A DNA stretch of 64,000 bases from Hypomyces perniciosus. Lineage: Eukaryota; Ascomycota; Sordariomycetes; Hypocreales; Hypocreaceae. The DNA is taken from NCBI GenBank assembly GCA_008477525.1, contig SPDT01000003.1, forward strand, positions 4,122,232 to 4,186,231, in the 5' to 3' direction. The position numbers and the translations under genes are program-made. Of the stretch, positions 14,207 through 26,818 are shown piece after piece. The notes beneath the pieces are model-generated. The model was not told where the DNA came from. It searched no databases and saw only the letters and a program-made list of their open reading frames with translations. The number at the start of each line of letters is the position of its first letter. Position 1 is the stretch's first letter.

Positions 14207-16327
14207 TCACTTGGAGCTCGATTCATTAACCACTGTCATCTCAACTAGGACCCCGCGCTGGTTGATGCTTGGCGGGCTGGACCGCTTGAGATACTCGTGC
14301 ATCTCCTGTGAGAAATCATCATCTTCAAGCACGCTATCGCCGCTAATTCCCTCCAGCTCCTTTTCAATCTGTGCCCTCTCCCACTCGGCACGAATGTCGG
14401 CAATCTTGGCCTTCCAGTCGAGGTCTGGGTTGTATGACTTGTCAAGGCCACGCAGGCGCTCCCATCTGCTGAGATGCTTGGGGTGGACAGCAGTCCCGTG
14501 GTATTCGTGAGCCTTACCCTCTCGGATATAGTTCCAGCGACGCTCTTGCTCCTTGAGGTCAAGACCAGTAGTATCCGGTAAGAAGATGAAGGTAAGGATC
14601 ATGCCAGCCAGGCCGAACCACGGGACAATGTGGAACTTGGTCTGCGTGTCGATGTAGTTGTAAAGGACTGAGGCAAATAGCGCGCCAACCTTGCCAACCG
14701 CAGTGGAGAAGCCATGAGCAGTAGCGCGGATTGAAGTCGGGTAGACCTCTCCACCAACGATAAAGGTCACGCAGTTAGGACCAAACTGTCCAAAGAAAGA
14801 GGACAGGAAGTACAGGGCCTGGAAGGCGCGAATGCCAGCTGGGCTTGTAAAGTAGTCATAGTTGAACGCAGGGATAATGAACATGAGGAAACACATGAAG
14901 AAGCCAATCAGCTGCATCTTCTTTCGGCCATAGAGCCTATTATCCATAAGGAAGGTAGCAAAGTAATAGCCGCATAAAGCAACCGAGCTGTTGACCAAGT
15001 TCCAGGTCCAGCTGGTCATAAGGGAGTTGGGATTATCAGAGATAACCTGGATAAACTGCCCTTGAAAGAGCTTGTTGCCATAAAAGAAAACGTCGCTGCA
15101 GAACCATGCACCGGCAGTTGCAATTAGACGGCCGCCGAAGTGGGTATAGCAGTAGCCCAAGGCCTTAAAGTCATAGCCAGTAACGTTGAGACGGTTCTTA
15201 GCCGCAGTAAGCTGCCTCGAAGCATGGGGCATCTTCCAGATACGGTAGTACACCATCCAGAGGGTGAACAGAGCAGGGAAGGCAAAGGAGAGGCGGAAGA
15301 CAAACTGGGCAACAAAGTCGGAATAAGGAGGGTTGCCGGAGCCCTTGTTGAAGATGAGAAGGAGAATGATTAGGAGGAGTTGGTTGAAGAATTGACCCCA
15401 GCCCTGCAGGAGAAAGGCATTGGTAACGCTGCGGCCACGGTGGAGACGGTCGTCGCGGGCAGAGATCTTCCCAGCATTCATGGCCCCCTCAAGAGATGAG
15501 GTGACAGTGACAGGATGCTCTCCACCAAGGCCAACGCTGAATACAAAGAGGGACAGGGCATAGCAGATAACCCAACCCTGAAGGGTAAGGCCCCAGCTAG
15601 CAGTGAGCATAATAAGACTGACCAACATAAGAACAGCGTCTTGGATAAGGCCAAAGCGACGACCCATCCAGTCACCAATGACCTAAAGGATATTAAGTTA
15701 GCATATTCATACTTGTGCTGAGGAGGCTAGAGCGATGGATGAAGTTGGTGTAAGTAAGATACAATAGGAATTTGTACGTTAGGAGAGGAGAGAGGAGCTG
15801 CTGGAGAAGACTGAGCAAGGTCTGCGACTTACTCCTATAGTTAACCCCCCAACCAGAAAGCCAATGACTTCAAGGTAGGTAACGCTGGCCACCCAATTCT
15901 TGCTGCACACCTCGTATGTAGACCAGCACTCAGGCCAGACATGCTCAAAAAGTGGTTGCAAGATGCCGATAGAGAAAATCACATAACCCTCGAGCCCCAG
16001 GCCAGCGCCAGGAATCACAGAATTACTGGCAAACCAGGATAGCAGCGACAGCGGATTCTTGATTGTGCTGCCAAAAGTGCGAAGTTCCTGCGAGGCAATC
16101 GTGCGATCAGCGTGCAAGACGAAGCGCGCTCGTTCCATCCATGGCAGATCCGCCCAATAGACGCCATCAGGCGTATATGAATCATCCGGGCGGGTCATTT
16201 CTTTGAAGATACGATACTCGTAGGTACTAACATCTTCAGAGTAATCGTCGTGGTCGTTTTTGCCCGGAGGTGTGTATGATGGAGGATGCTGGCTGGTCAT
16301 CTCAACAGGCTCTTTTTCGGCGGCCAT
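14207..16327 (-). CDS. MFS transporter, phosphate-permease/sugar-porter-like
   Basis: Major facilitator superfamily protein of 656 residues. Exons are 16327-15833 and 15682-14207; the 150-bp intron (GTAAGT...TTTAG) sits in the first third and joins VGGLTIG to VIGDWMGRRFG, the classic loop 2-3 MFS motif. An N-terminal cytosolic tail of about 85 residues precedes the helices. Later come SVGLGGEHPVTVTS, where Pho84-type permeases usually have GGDYP, then an amphipathic central loop, and GGEVYPTSIRATAHG, a typical second-half porter motif. The C-terminal tail of about 110 residues is acidic and hydrophilic. Overall pattern and length suggest the phosphate:H+ symporter-like branch, but the altered signature leaves the substrate open. 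Confidence 0.8.
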
Positions 16328-18423
16328 TGTGATTATTGCAGTCCTTCTCTGCTGCCTTATTTTTTTTCTCCCTGTCTTGTGCCTGCGATTTCTGATGAAC
16401 TGACTGGCCGACTATTGGTAAGGCGAGGGGATAGACAATCTAGTTATATTATATCGCTGACTACCAAGTGCCAAAAGCCCCGGTTTTGGCACTTCTAGAC
16501 TTCCATTTATCAAGTCAGTATCACTAATTCCCCGTGCCTTCCATTGGTATTTCCGTTACTTTCATGCACGAATCCAACATGGGCCATAAGCGTATCGTCA
16601 CATTTGCCCTTGTTCGTAAGCACATCGTCACATTGCAGCGTGCCATCGCATCCATAAGCGTACCTATACTTCGTATATCATCACATAATGCTGCCATAAA
16701 CAGGCCAAAATCGGCAGAAGGCATAAGGCAAACCAGAAAATAAAAATGATGCAGTTTTAATATCATTGAGGCATTCAGTAGAATTGCATTTCTATACCTG
16801 AGTAAAAGTTTTGAGTAGCATTTCCCCTCTGACAGGTTCTCTGGTGTGTGGGGAAGTAGAAAGCAACCCCATATAATTTACGAGATGTGATTTACGAGTA
16901 CAAAATCCTTTTCTGAAACATCACCTCCGTAATTCCGCAGCACGAGTCAAGGATTTCACTAGGATACGCGCCACGGCAACTGATAGCTGATACTCAACTT
17001 CAAGCATCCTAGTTATACCTAAATTTGAGACAAATTTTGCCCGGAAGGATGGAATCATTCTAGCAGAGCATTTAGACCGACTAGTCCTTGCATATTGGTT
17101 CAACGGACAAATTCAGTGCCTTGGTCATAATGACTCCGGATCGACATAAGAAACTGAAGTGGTCACGCCATCCTCTACATCGCCTTGCTGTTAATGCTAC
17201 ATCGCGTAGCATTTAGAAGACGCCATCATGTCAGAGAATATTCCACGACTGGGGGGTGTCAAATACTACGGGGATGCCGTCCACGGACAAGTGCTGAGCG
17301 GGCCAGCTTATCTCGCCTATTCCCTTGATGCAACACCACTATCTTCATTTTTTGCTCTTTCGGGCGCATAAAGGCGATCTCGGGCGTTTAAGTAGATTAT
17401 TTATCGCAAATAGTGTCATAATCTGAGTTACCTTTTGTCATACATATCGTCGGCTACTTGTCGCGTGGTGAGCTTCCGTAGGCAGCAGTCATTCCCCTGT
17501 AGACGGAGTAGGCACCTGCACTTTCATAGGTGGAGATCCTGCTCTATTACCTAATACTCTAAAATCTGCAAATTTATATATAGTTAATGAAGAATCTGTC
17601 CCTAAGAATGAGGCGCGAGACAAGACTTGCTCTCTGGCCATGGCCATGGATGACGATGGCTTAGACGTGGAAACCAGTCCCCCAGATCCTATCTATACCG
17701 ACAGATCAGAAGTCACTGAAGTTAAAAACGGCTACGAGTGCGAGGGCGGCGCCACCAGGGGAAATCCATCTTTCACTCTATTGTATCCACAGGAAGCAAA
17801 ATATCGGATGAAGCTTTGTTTTGGGTTGATGCTGCAGTCGTGTCGCCTAGAATTGGGCTGCGTGATCACGCTGAGGCGTACGAAGTACGAAGGACCTCCC
17901 CCGCAATCAACGATTCAATAAAAGCCGTTCCAAAGACAAACTAGTAGCATTGAGAAATGTAACGTCAAAAAAAATAGTTTCCGAATTTGATAATAGATTG
18001 AGCGTACGGAGAATAATAAGCTGGCCAGTACGAAGTACTAGCAGAGGGGTGTAAGCCTAGTAACTGGCCATACACGGCCGACGTCGGAACTGGCCCTGCG
18101 TATAAAACGGAGGCAGTGTACTTCGTACTTCGTAAGATCTGTTTTTTTTATGTAAATTTAGCATGTTGAGATGCAAAAAATAGAAAACATCCAACTCTAG
18201 ATGCTCTCTCAACTGACATGATATCCGCAGACCATATCAGCAAAAAAGCAAAAACATACAACAGCCGGTGTTCGCTGGTGGTCACCCACCCAACTACTAA
18301 TCTGCCTCTCATTGGCTTGACTATGGGAGAGCGGACGGGATCCCGTATATTCCAATGGATATGGTCGTATGTGCCAGCTTGTCTCTCAACTTGCATTATA
18401 TATACGCCTCACTTAATAACATC
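16328..18423. other. Intergenic region upstream of MFS gene and downstream of NLR pseudogene
   Basis: About 2.1 kb without a recognisable gene. Short open frames (for example the plus-strand frame at 17640-17921) have no family features. Repeated TACGAAGTA/TACTTCGTA blocks occur at about 17879, 18029-18040 and 18119-18134, the last as a direct double copy. Several short AT-rich stretches are present but there is no long RIPed block. Confidence 0.55.
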
Positions 18424-21400
18424 TCATGGCCTATTTTCTGCGGGCAGCCAAAATAAATTCTTCCCATTCCATGTAATCCAACAACGATCTTTGCTAATTC
18501 CATACCCACAAGTAACCTGAATATGAGACTCTTTTGAAGGGGATGCTAGAGCTATGCGATTTATGCTAATAGCACCAAGATCGGTAACTAGACGTGAAGT
18601 ATTAGGCTCGAAAGATAGGCGAGATGATGTTACACCGTGATTCATATCCAATACGCAATCTCCTGTATGAACAAGCCATACTCGTACTGTTTTATCATCA
18701 CAGGATGCCGCCACGAGTGCTGAGTCGTGTGAGAAGGCAAGTGATGCGAATGAGCGAGTATGCCCTTGAAGTTCTTGCAAACAGTTTCCCATATTAATAT
18801 CCCATATCCGTATTGTCTTATCCATTGAGGCCGACGCAACGAGCGCCGAGTCGTCGGAGAAGGCTGCTAGAATAACCGATTCGCTATGGCCTTGAAATTC
18901 TTGCAGACATTTGCCCGTACTGACATTCCAGATCCGTATTGTCTTGTCATCCGAGCCAGATACCACAAGGGTTGAGTCATGGGAGAAGGCTATTGAACGA
19001 ACCGTGCGGCTATGGCCTTCAAGTTGTTGCACACACTCACCCATATCGACGTTCCAGATCTGTGCTGTCGGTACATCAAGAGCCGCCAATGCCACCAGTG
19101 TTGAGTCGTGTGAGAAGGCTGCCGACTTCAACATGGCGCTACAGACCAAGAACTCCTGCACACACTCGGCAGGATCATTACACCAGATATCCACTGTCTG
19201 GTCAACTGCATGCGTTGCTATGAACGCCGAATCAGATGAGAAGACTGCTGAATGAACCCAGTCATGACTCTTTATTACCCCCTCGCATTCTCCAGTACTG
19301 ACGCACCAGACCCGCACCATCCGATCAACATAGTGTATTGACACTGCGAGTGCTGAATCTGGCGAGGGGACTATTGACATGACTGGTCCGCTTTGGTCAT
19401 TGGAGTCTTCTTCGTCTTCACATTCGTCTTCGTCTTCGCCTTCACCTGTATCGACGTGCCAGATCCGTACTGTTTTATCATTCGAGGCCAGTGCTATAAC
19501 CGCCGAATCGTGCGAGAAGGTGATCGAGCTAATCCATCTGCTATAGCTCCGCATCACACATACCCTTCTCAACATGCCAGATCCTTATTGTTCGATCAAC
19601 TGAGGATGATGCGATGAACTCTGAGTCGTTTGAAAAAGCCAATGCTGTAATCCGGCCGCTATGGCCCTCAAAAGTTTGCGGACATTTGTCCTAGGCCACA
19701 AGCCAGACCTGTATCGCATTATCGATTCTTGCGGCAACTATGTGCTTTGAGTCGCGTGAGAAGGCCACCGAGCCAGCGGTGCCCTGGAGTCTTTGCACGG
19801 TTTTACCTTTATTGATATCCCAGATCTGGATAGTCTTATCATTCGAGGCTGATGCTACGAACCTCAAGTCATCTGAGAAGGCTAGTGATATAACTGCCTC
19901 GGTATGGCCCTGGAGTTCTTGCATGCATTTTCTAGCATCAATATCCCAGATCCGTATCATTTTGTCGTCCACGGCTGATACTAACAGCATTGAGTTGTGC
20001 ATCGAAATAGCGGACCCGGTTATGTTATGATAGCCTTTAAGTTGTTGTACACACTCGCCCGTGTCTACCCGACAGATGCGTACTGACATGTCCTTGGATA
20101 CCGATGCCACGCATGTTGAGCCTCGTAAGAAGGTTACTAACTGAACCGCGGTGCAGCGGAATTCCAGTTCTTGCATACACTCGCCCGTGTCAGTGCACCA
20201 GATCCGAACCGTCCCATCTACCGAGGCCGACGCCAAAAGAGACGAATGATGCGAGAAGGCAACCGCGTTAACTCCACCACTATGGCCCTCCAGGGTTTGC
20301 AGATGCCGGCTCCAGGCATCCTCTACCTCCGGCTCAAGGGCTATCCAACTTATCTCTCTCTTGAATGTGCTCCTTATTCTGCTTTCATATGGTGTAAAGA
20401 TGAGGAGGGAGGTGTACATTTGCAAAGGTGTAGAGTCGATGGCTAAAATGTTGCGACGGATAAAACGGACAGCGTCTTCAAGGAAGTCTGATAACTCTGT
20501 GTTGCAAACAGGCTAGAGTGGTGTTAGCCCAGGTTCGTAGTGGGAATATGGCATGATTCTCAACTTACATCAAAGAGTGAATTTAGTCTTTCAACTAGAC
20601 GGAGACTTTCCTGAGCCCGCCCGGTCAGACTCAATGCCTCCAGCCAATGGAGGAAATGACATGTTAGAAAGTCGTGAACTTGTTCATTATCAGAAATACA
20701 GGCCTCTGCCTGCTGCAGATGGTATACCCAGTATAAACAAGCATATTGGACCTCTAGTGGAAGGCAAACCTCAATGTGCTGTGACTTGAGAGCCGATCGC
20801 GACATGCCTGGGTCTCGAATGCCACAAATGTCAGGTCTGAGGTTACTGTCTATTAGACGCAGGCAATTAGCTGCCATCTTCGCGTGGGTCTGTTTCTCGT
20901 TTACCCAGAAAGGACTCTTTCCGTCCTTATTAGGATCTAGAAGAAAGTCCTGAAAAGAGGTATGTAGTAACCTTACAGGAGAGTTAGCTGATGACAGAAC
21001 GCGTAAAACTGAATGGAGTATATTTAATTGATTATTAATAGTGCGTTTAGGGATGTTAAGGATCCGGCTTAAAGCTGCGGTTAAAAGGGCTTTAGCAAGG
21101 ATAACGATAGAGCCAATAATATTTCGAAAATTTTGGAGCATTTTGTCCTGTTTTTTAGTAGATAGACCAGAAAGTATATTATTCAATACAGGTATATATA
21201 TTGCATCTAGTCTTGATTCCTGGCTTTTTGTTTGAAAGACTAAGATGTCTCTTAGTTTCTCATCGGGGTCTCCGCATCTGCGATCGGCGATGAAGAGACT
21301 GGCAGTGGAGGCAAAGATGAAGAGAGGAATAGCCATCCTCACTAGAGACTGGAAGCTGGATTGGCTGGGCCACATTGTTGGTAGTTGTCGGTCTTCGGAG

Positions 21401-22411
21401 ACTGAGGTATTATACTCTGCCCGGATCTTTGCTAGCTCATGCTTTAGACAGACTGATATATCGTGCTCGATTACAGACTCTGGCATTGAATGGAGAATGA
21501 AGTGTTTGTGTTCAATGGCGTGAAAGCCTAGACGAACTGGCAACTCCGGCCGGCTAGTCATAAAGGTTCTCAATCGAGGAGATCCTTGGCCCTGAGATTG
21601 AGAAAGAAGATTGATGATCAGTCTAATTTCACCATTCTGTTCGCATTCATCCAGGGCATCAATGACAATGACGATAGGGTCGCGTTTTCCAGTATCTTTC
21701 GAAAGTCCTATCAGAGGTTGCAAGATAAGTTGATCAAATTGTTTCCGTACTCCTTTCCATGCAATGTTAGGGTCGGTATCAATAGCTTGCTTGATATAGG
21801 GAACAAGAGCGGGTTCTCGTATCATCAAATCGACAGCAATTGTGGTAAAAAACTTGGATGTAGTCCCTCGATCGGTCTCTCCACGCTTGAAGAAAAAGCT
21901 AGCACCAAGAAGACCAGCAAAGGACTGGGCGATGGTGCGAGAGATGGTAGACTTGCCTGTCCCAGCCATGCCATTAAGCCAGAAAACAGGCTTAACTTTG
22001 GCATCATCATCAGTAGCCCATTCGGAAATTTGGTGGAGGAGGTCAACTCTGGTGCCCGGAAGGCAGGTTGGGTTCTGTTTTTCGGCGTACGAATTGAACG
22101 GCGCTCCTCTGACAATGGGGAGTCTATCAAGTATGGCGCGTTGGTCAATAGCATCCAACTTCTGATCAACTTGAAGGTATCATTTAGTATCCCATTAATA
22201 TATCGCCATGGGTGTTAAATAACTAACTCTTTAAAAGTTGACTGTCAATCCTACGCTCAGCTTCAACCTTGTTTGGTGTGATCTGGTAGAGGAGGTCCTT
22301 TGCGTACGCCGCAGCTGCCATGGCTGCATACCTGTGCCATTCGTCATTTTTATGAGTGTCTGCATAGTCACAGATGCCTCGAATGACCAGACAAGGAAAG
22401 TGGTTCACCAA
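18424..22411 (-). pseudogene. 3' part of a split PNP-NACHT-WD40 NLR gene
   Basis: Downstream portion of an NLR-type gene whose 5' portion is at 46327-47143. It begins inside the phosphorylase domain ([18 protein letters not shown] at the 22404-22411 junction). After an intron at 22227-22170 comes a NACHT domain with Walker A GMAGTGKST (about 21975-21949) and Walker B VIVIDALDEC (about 21676-21647). A further GTAAGT...CTCTAG intron lies near 20575-20515. About 13 WD40 units follow, one with an acidic insert (EDEDECEDEEDS, near 19400-19450), and the C-terminus has the usual GYGISKDRCWITWNG tail. Lesions: an in-frame TAG at 19691-19693 (flanking codons continue as a WD unit) and a frameshift between about 19544 and 19575. 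Such proteins are known fungal nonself-recognition/cell-death receptors; this copy cannot make one. Confidence 0.85.
22404..22411. repeat. 8-bp target-site duplication, left copy
   Basis: TTCACCAA on the plus strand, directly outside the left inverted terminal repeat. An identical copy is at 46327-46334. An 8-bp duplication is the hAT superfamily hallmark. Confidence 0.9.
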
Positions 22412-22737
22412 CAGCGCTGCACTTCGAGCAAATATTTGATCAAATATTTGATCAAATCTATCAAATGAAGGCAGACCCTCGCAATCAGTCAGTCAAATAT
22501 AGCAGGCCGAATATTTGATAGATTTAATCAAATATTTAATCAAATATAGGGTAGCGATTTTTCTTCGGATTATAGTTAATCCGGTTCCTAAAAAGGAAAA
22601 AAATCTACATTTATATATAGCCTAAAGGATTTACATGGATATAAGAGGCTTATAGTAGGATTCAAACCTATACCTATTAATATAAAAGTAATGCTATTCA
22701 TACAGATAGAAATTGCTATTTATATAGATAGTCTGTG

Positions 22738-23145
22738 TGTCACGACCCGACTATATCGAAGACCAGGTCACGGGGGCATGGGAGAATATCGGTTATACCG
22801 ACCAATCATCAAGAAGTAATCACCGCGCTAAAAGTAATTACTTAAACGCTCACTATACTAAAAAGTATAATCACTTACTCAATCACTATCCTATCGCAGT
22901 AATTGCAGCTATATTTACTAAAATATTAATAATTATATATAGATTTCCTTTATATATATACAACTAGCTTATTATTTATTTAGTAGAGTTACTTAAACAG
23001 TTATTAATAAATTGTATTTACTAGAACTGCTTATTTTATAAAATTGTAATTATATTACCCAGCTTAGTATTTATCCTTAACCTCTTTGTTAATATAAACC
23101 TATAAACCTCGGTTTATCTTTTAAAATTTAACCTAGATTATTATA
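22738..23145 (+). repeat. 5' LTR of outer Gypsy element (408 bp)
   Basis: Starts TGTCACGACCCG and ends GATTATTATA, matching the 3' LTR end GATCGTTACA by transitions only. The left half retains G+C; the right half is RIPed. Confidence 0.85.
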
Positions 23146-26100
23146 TATTAATGACTCTTATTTAAAAGGCCACTGAAAATCTTAAGTAATATTGCAAGTA
23201 TATCTACTGCAGTATCCTCTTTTAATAACCCTAATACTCTACCTTTTATTCTACCTCCTCGCTAAAGGTAAAATAATAATAAAGATAATAATATAAATAG
23301 AAATAAAGATAAAGATAAAGTTAATAAAATAGAATAACTATATATTCGCATAGAGGAAGCCTTTTAATATATAAAAGCTAACTGTATAGAATAAGAGTAA
23401 TACTATTAGTATTTAATTATTAAAAACGCTAGGCTTAATTAAATAATTTACTAATAGTAAGCAACTATTATAGATTTATAGAATTAAGCGCTACTTACAC
23501 TTAATCTAAACTTTATACTAAACTATAAAGGGAACTGACCTTTAAAGGACTTAAAAGAATCGCTTAAGATATAACCCTTTAAACACTTTAATAAAAATAT
23601 TATAATACTTTAACCGTTTTTTACTTAACTATATAACTATTTTACCTACTTTTTAACTAGCTTTAGTATAGAGACTAGTAAAGTCCTTTTAGCTGTTAAA
23701 TAATTTAAAAAAAACGCTTTAAAGTAGTTTAAACTTACCTAAAGGGATTTCTTTAATAATAAAAGTAAAGCTAATAAGCAGATACAGCTTATATTCGCCA
23801 GCTATAATTAGTTTAAAAAGAAACTGAAAAATATCTTTAATAATAGTAATAAAGAATATATTATAGAAAATAAACTTATAAATTTAATTTAGAAAAGAAA
23901 ATACTTTAACTATACTATATACTTAAAAAACTATACTTTTAAAGTTAAGTAAAGAAACTTTACTTTTATTAAATGCTTTTATAATAAATTTAAGCTAAAG
24001 GTTAAAAGGGAAGCCTATAAATTCTTTTATAATAAAAGTATTACTAAATTTATTAAAAAATATATAAATACAGATAATTTACTTTATAAACTTTATTTAG
24101 ATATAAAGAAAAGATAATAGTAATCTAGATAAATTTATAAATAGCGAGGATATATGAATTAAAGTAAAAAATAAGAAAAATATATTACCAGCTTTAATAA
24201 TAAAAGATTTAGTTAAATAAATCTAAACGCTATTTAAAAGGGAAAAGCAAAGGTTATTTATTATAATTATAATAAGCTAAAATACTTTTTAAAGGACTAT
24301 AAAGCTTTATAAAAGCTAAGAATTAATAAACTTTAAAAGCTTGCGCTAAAACCTAAATAAAAAGTTAATATAATATTAAAGACTATTAATTATATATTAC
24401 TTAGCTGGACTATATATTATAATAATAGCTGCTTTATTTATAAATCTAATAAAGATAAAAGCAGATAATACTTAAAATAACGTAAAAAGATATCTATAAT
24501 AAACTGAAAGGGATACTAGTTAAGACTTAGATCTTTAACTTTTAGAGGTATCTTTAAAAAAAAATAAAGTAAATAAATATTTACTATACTTAGACAATTT
24601 AATGGAACAAAACCTAAACTTTAGTTATATAAAGTCGGATAAAGATAATAGTATCCCGGATAAATAAATAGTTACTATAATTAACTATTGATATTTTAAT
24701 TAAATTACTGCAGGCAATAAAAAATAAACCAGTAGCAGTAACTCTAATAATAAAAATAAAAATAACCCTTTATAATATAGACTATTACTATATAGTGCTA
24801 TACCTTTAAAATTAGAAAATATGTTACTTATAAATAGTAACTTTAAAAATAAATTAAATAAATACTACCTAAACTTAATTAAAAAAGTTACTATAGGTAT
24901 ATAGTAAAATAGGTTAAACCTATACCTATATAGATAGCTTTATATATAAAATAAAGCTAATAATAAAATAGCTATTAAAGCTATCTTAGCCGCTTTAGCT
25001 ATATAAGCGGAACCTGTATATTTCTATATATAAAGAGACTATACTGCAAATAACCCTACTTATAAAAAGCATTATACTATATCCTAAATTACTTGTATTA
25101 TATATAAGTGTATAGTATACTTTTAAAAAAAAGTACAATATAATGTATTCCCAATTAAAATCCTATTCTACCCTATAGAATAAGTATAGGATTATAATGC
25201 TTTTAAAGAATAGATTATAACTATATAGTATTAAAACCTTAAAATTATTATTATTAAACCAAATATTAAAACCCTAGAAAAATATTATTAGCTATAAAGA
25301 CTTGAAAGATATAAGTCTAAAAGATATAAGTCTAAAGGATACTATATCTACTGCTAAGAAAAATTAATAAAGTAGCACTTTTACTATAATAAAAAGTTTA
25401 AGTATAATCGATAATATTACTTAAAGTATAATAGCTTAAAATATATTATATATAAGTAAAATAAGTTGTAAAATTAGCATTTATAATAAGCTAATAATAC
25501 CTTATATTTATTGCTAGACTATATATATTGCTAGAAAAATAAATGTATTATTTACTTATAAAAAAAACTTTAAAAATAGCAAATATAAAAGTATATAAAG
25601 TATAAACTTACTTTAAAAGATAAAAAGATTAATTAAATTATAAAACAGCTATATTAAAATTAGTTTAACTTTATTACCTATAAAGGAACTGCCTATAATA
25701 AAAGAAGGTAGCATTTACTTTAAAGAACCTTAATTAACTGCGAAATTTATATAAAAAAAAATTAAGAAATAACTAATATTACCTATAAAAAGGCTATAAA
25801 GTAATAATCGATAAATTATATCTCTTAAAATATTAGAGAATAAAAGTAATAAAAGATTTACTATATTTTAAATTAAAAATAATAGTTAAAGGATATTAAT
25901 TATATATATTAATAAATAGCGGAGCAATAAGTAATTTTATTATACTTATAACTATAAATCGCTTATAGTTACTTTAGAAAAAGAAAACTAGATTATATTA
26001 ACTTTATTAGGGAAAAAGAAAAGCTTTTATATATAATAATGGATAGGTTAAGTAAAAGATTAATTATCTTGAACTTAAAATTGCTAAATATAAAAGAGTA

Positions 26101-26656
26101 GTCCCCTATAATATAGCAAATATTAATAGGTATAATATTATTTTTAGTTATTTTTAGTTAAAACGCAATAACTTTAATATTAACTAAGAGAAAGGCTAGC
26201 TTTATTAGCGCGATAATGAAACTCCCTTAGCAATTAAAACTATTAGAAAAGTCTTAACTGTAGGGCAGAAATCCTATATAGAACCCCTAAGTATATTAAA
26301 GAAAGGAACTAAAAAAGTTACCTTTAATTTAATTACAGAAACAACTTACCTAAAAATAAAACTTAAATAAAGCAAAGGGAAAGACAAATAAATCTAAAGA
26401 ATAATTACCTTTTTACAGAAAGCATTTAATAATATTAATAAAATACTTAAAATAAAAAGCCTTAAAACAGTAGCGTTATTAAAATAACTGCAAAATATCC
26501 TTAAAAAATACTAAAAGTATAATAAACTATTTAAGGAAATACTTAACACTAAATTACCAGAATATAGTCAATAAAACTATATACTTAAGCTTAAAGATAA
26601 TACAAACACTACCTTCTATAAAATTTATAATCTAAACGAAAAAGAGCTTAAAAGCT

Positions 26657-26818
26657 TGTTACGGCACTAAACCTGCCCTCTAATAACTCATCAGCATCAC
26701 GTGCGTCCTCACGTAATAACTTAGTCCTACACCTTTAAACCATATTCTTATAGCTTCTTGCCTTATTTAAGGCATAATAAAGATATTACTTTAACCTGCT
26801 GTTCCGTATACTGTGATA
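26657..26818 (+). repeat. 5' LTR of inner Gypsy element 1
   Basis: 162 bp, TGTTACGGCACT to CTGTGATA. It retains many C/G positions (for example CACGTGCGTCC) that are T/A in the 3' copy. Confidence 0.85.
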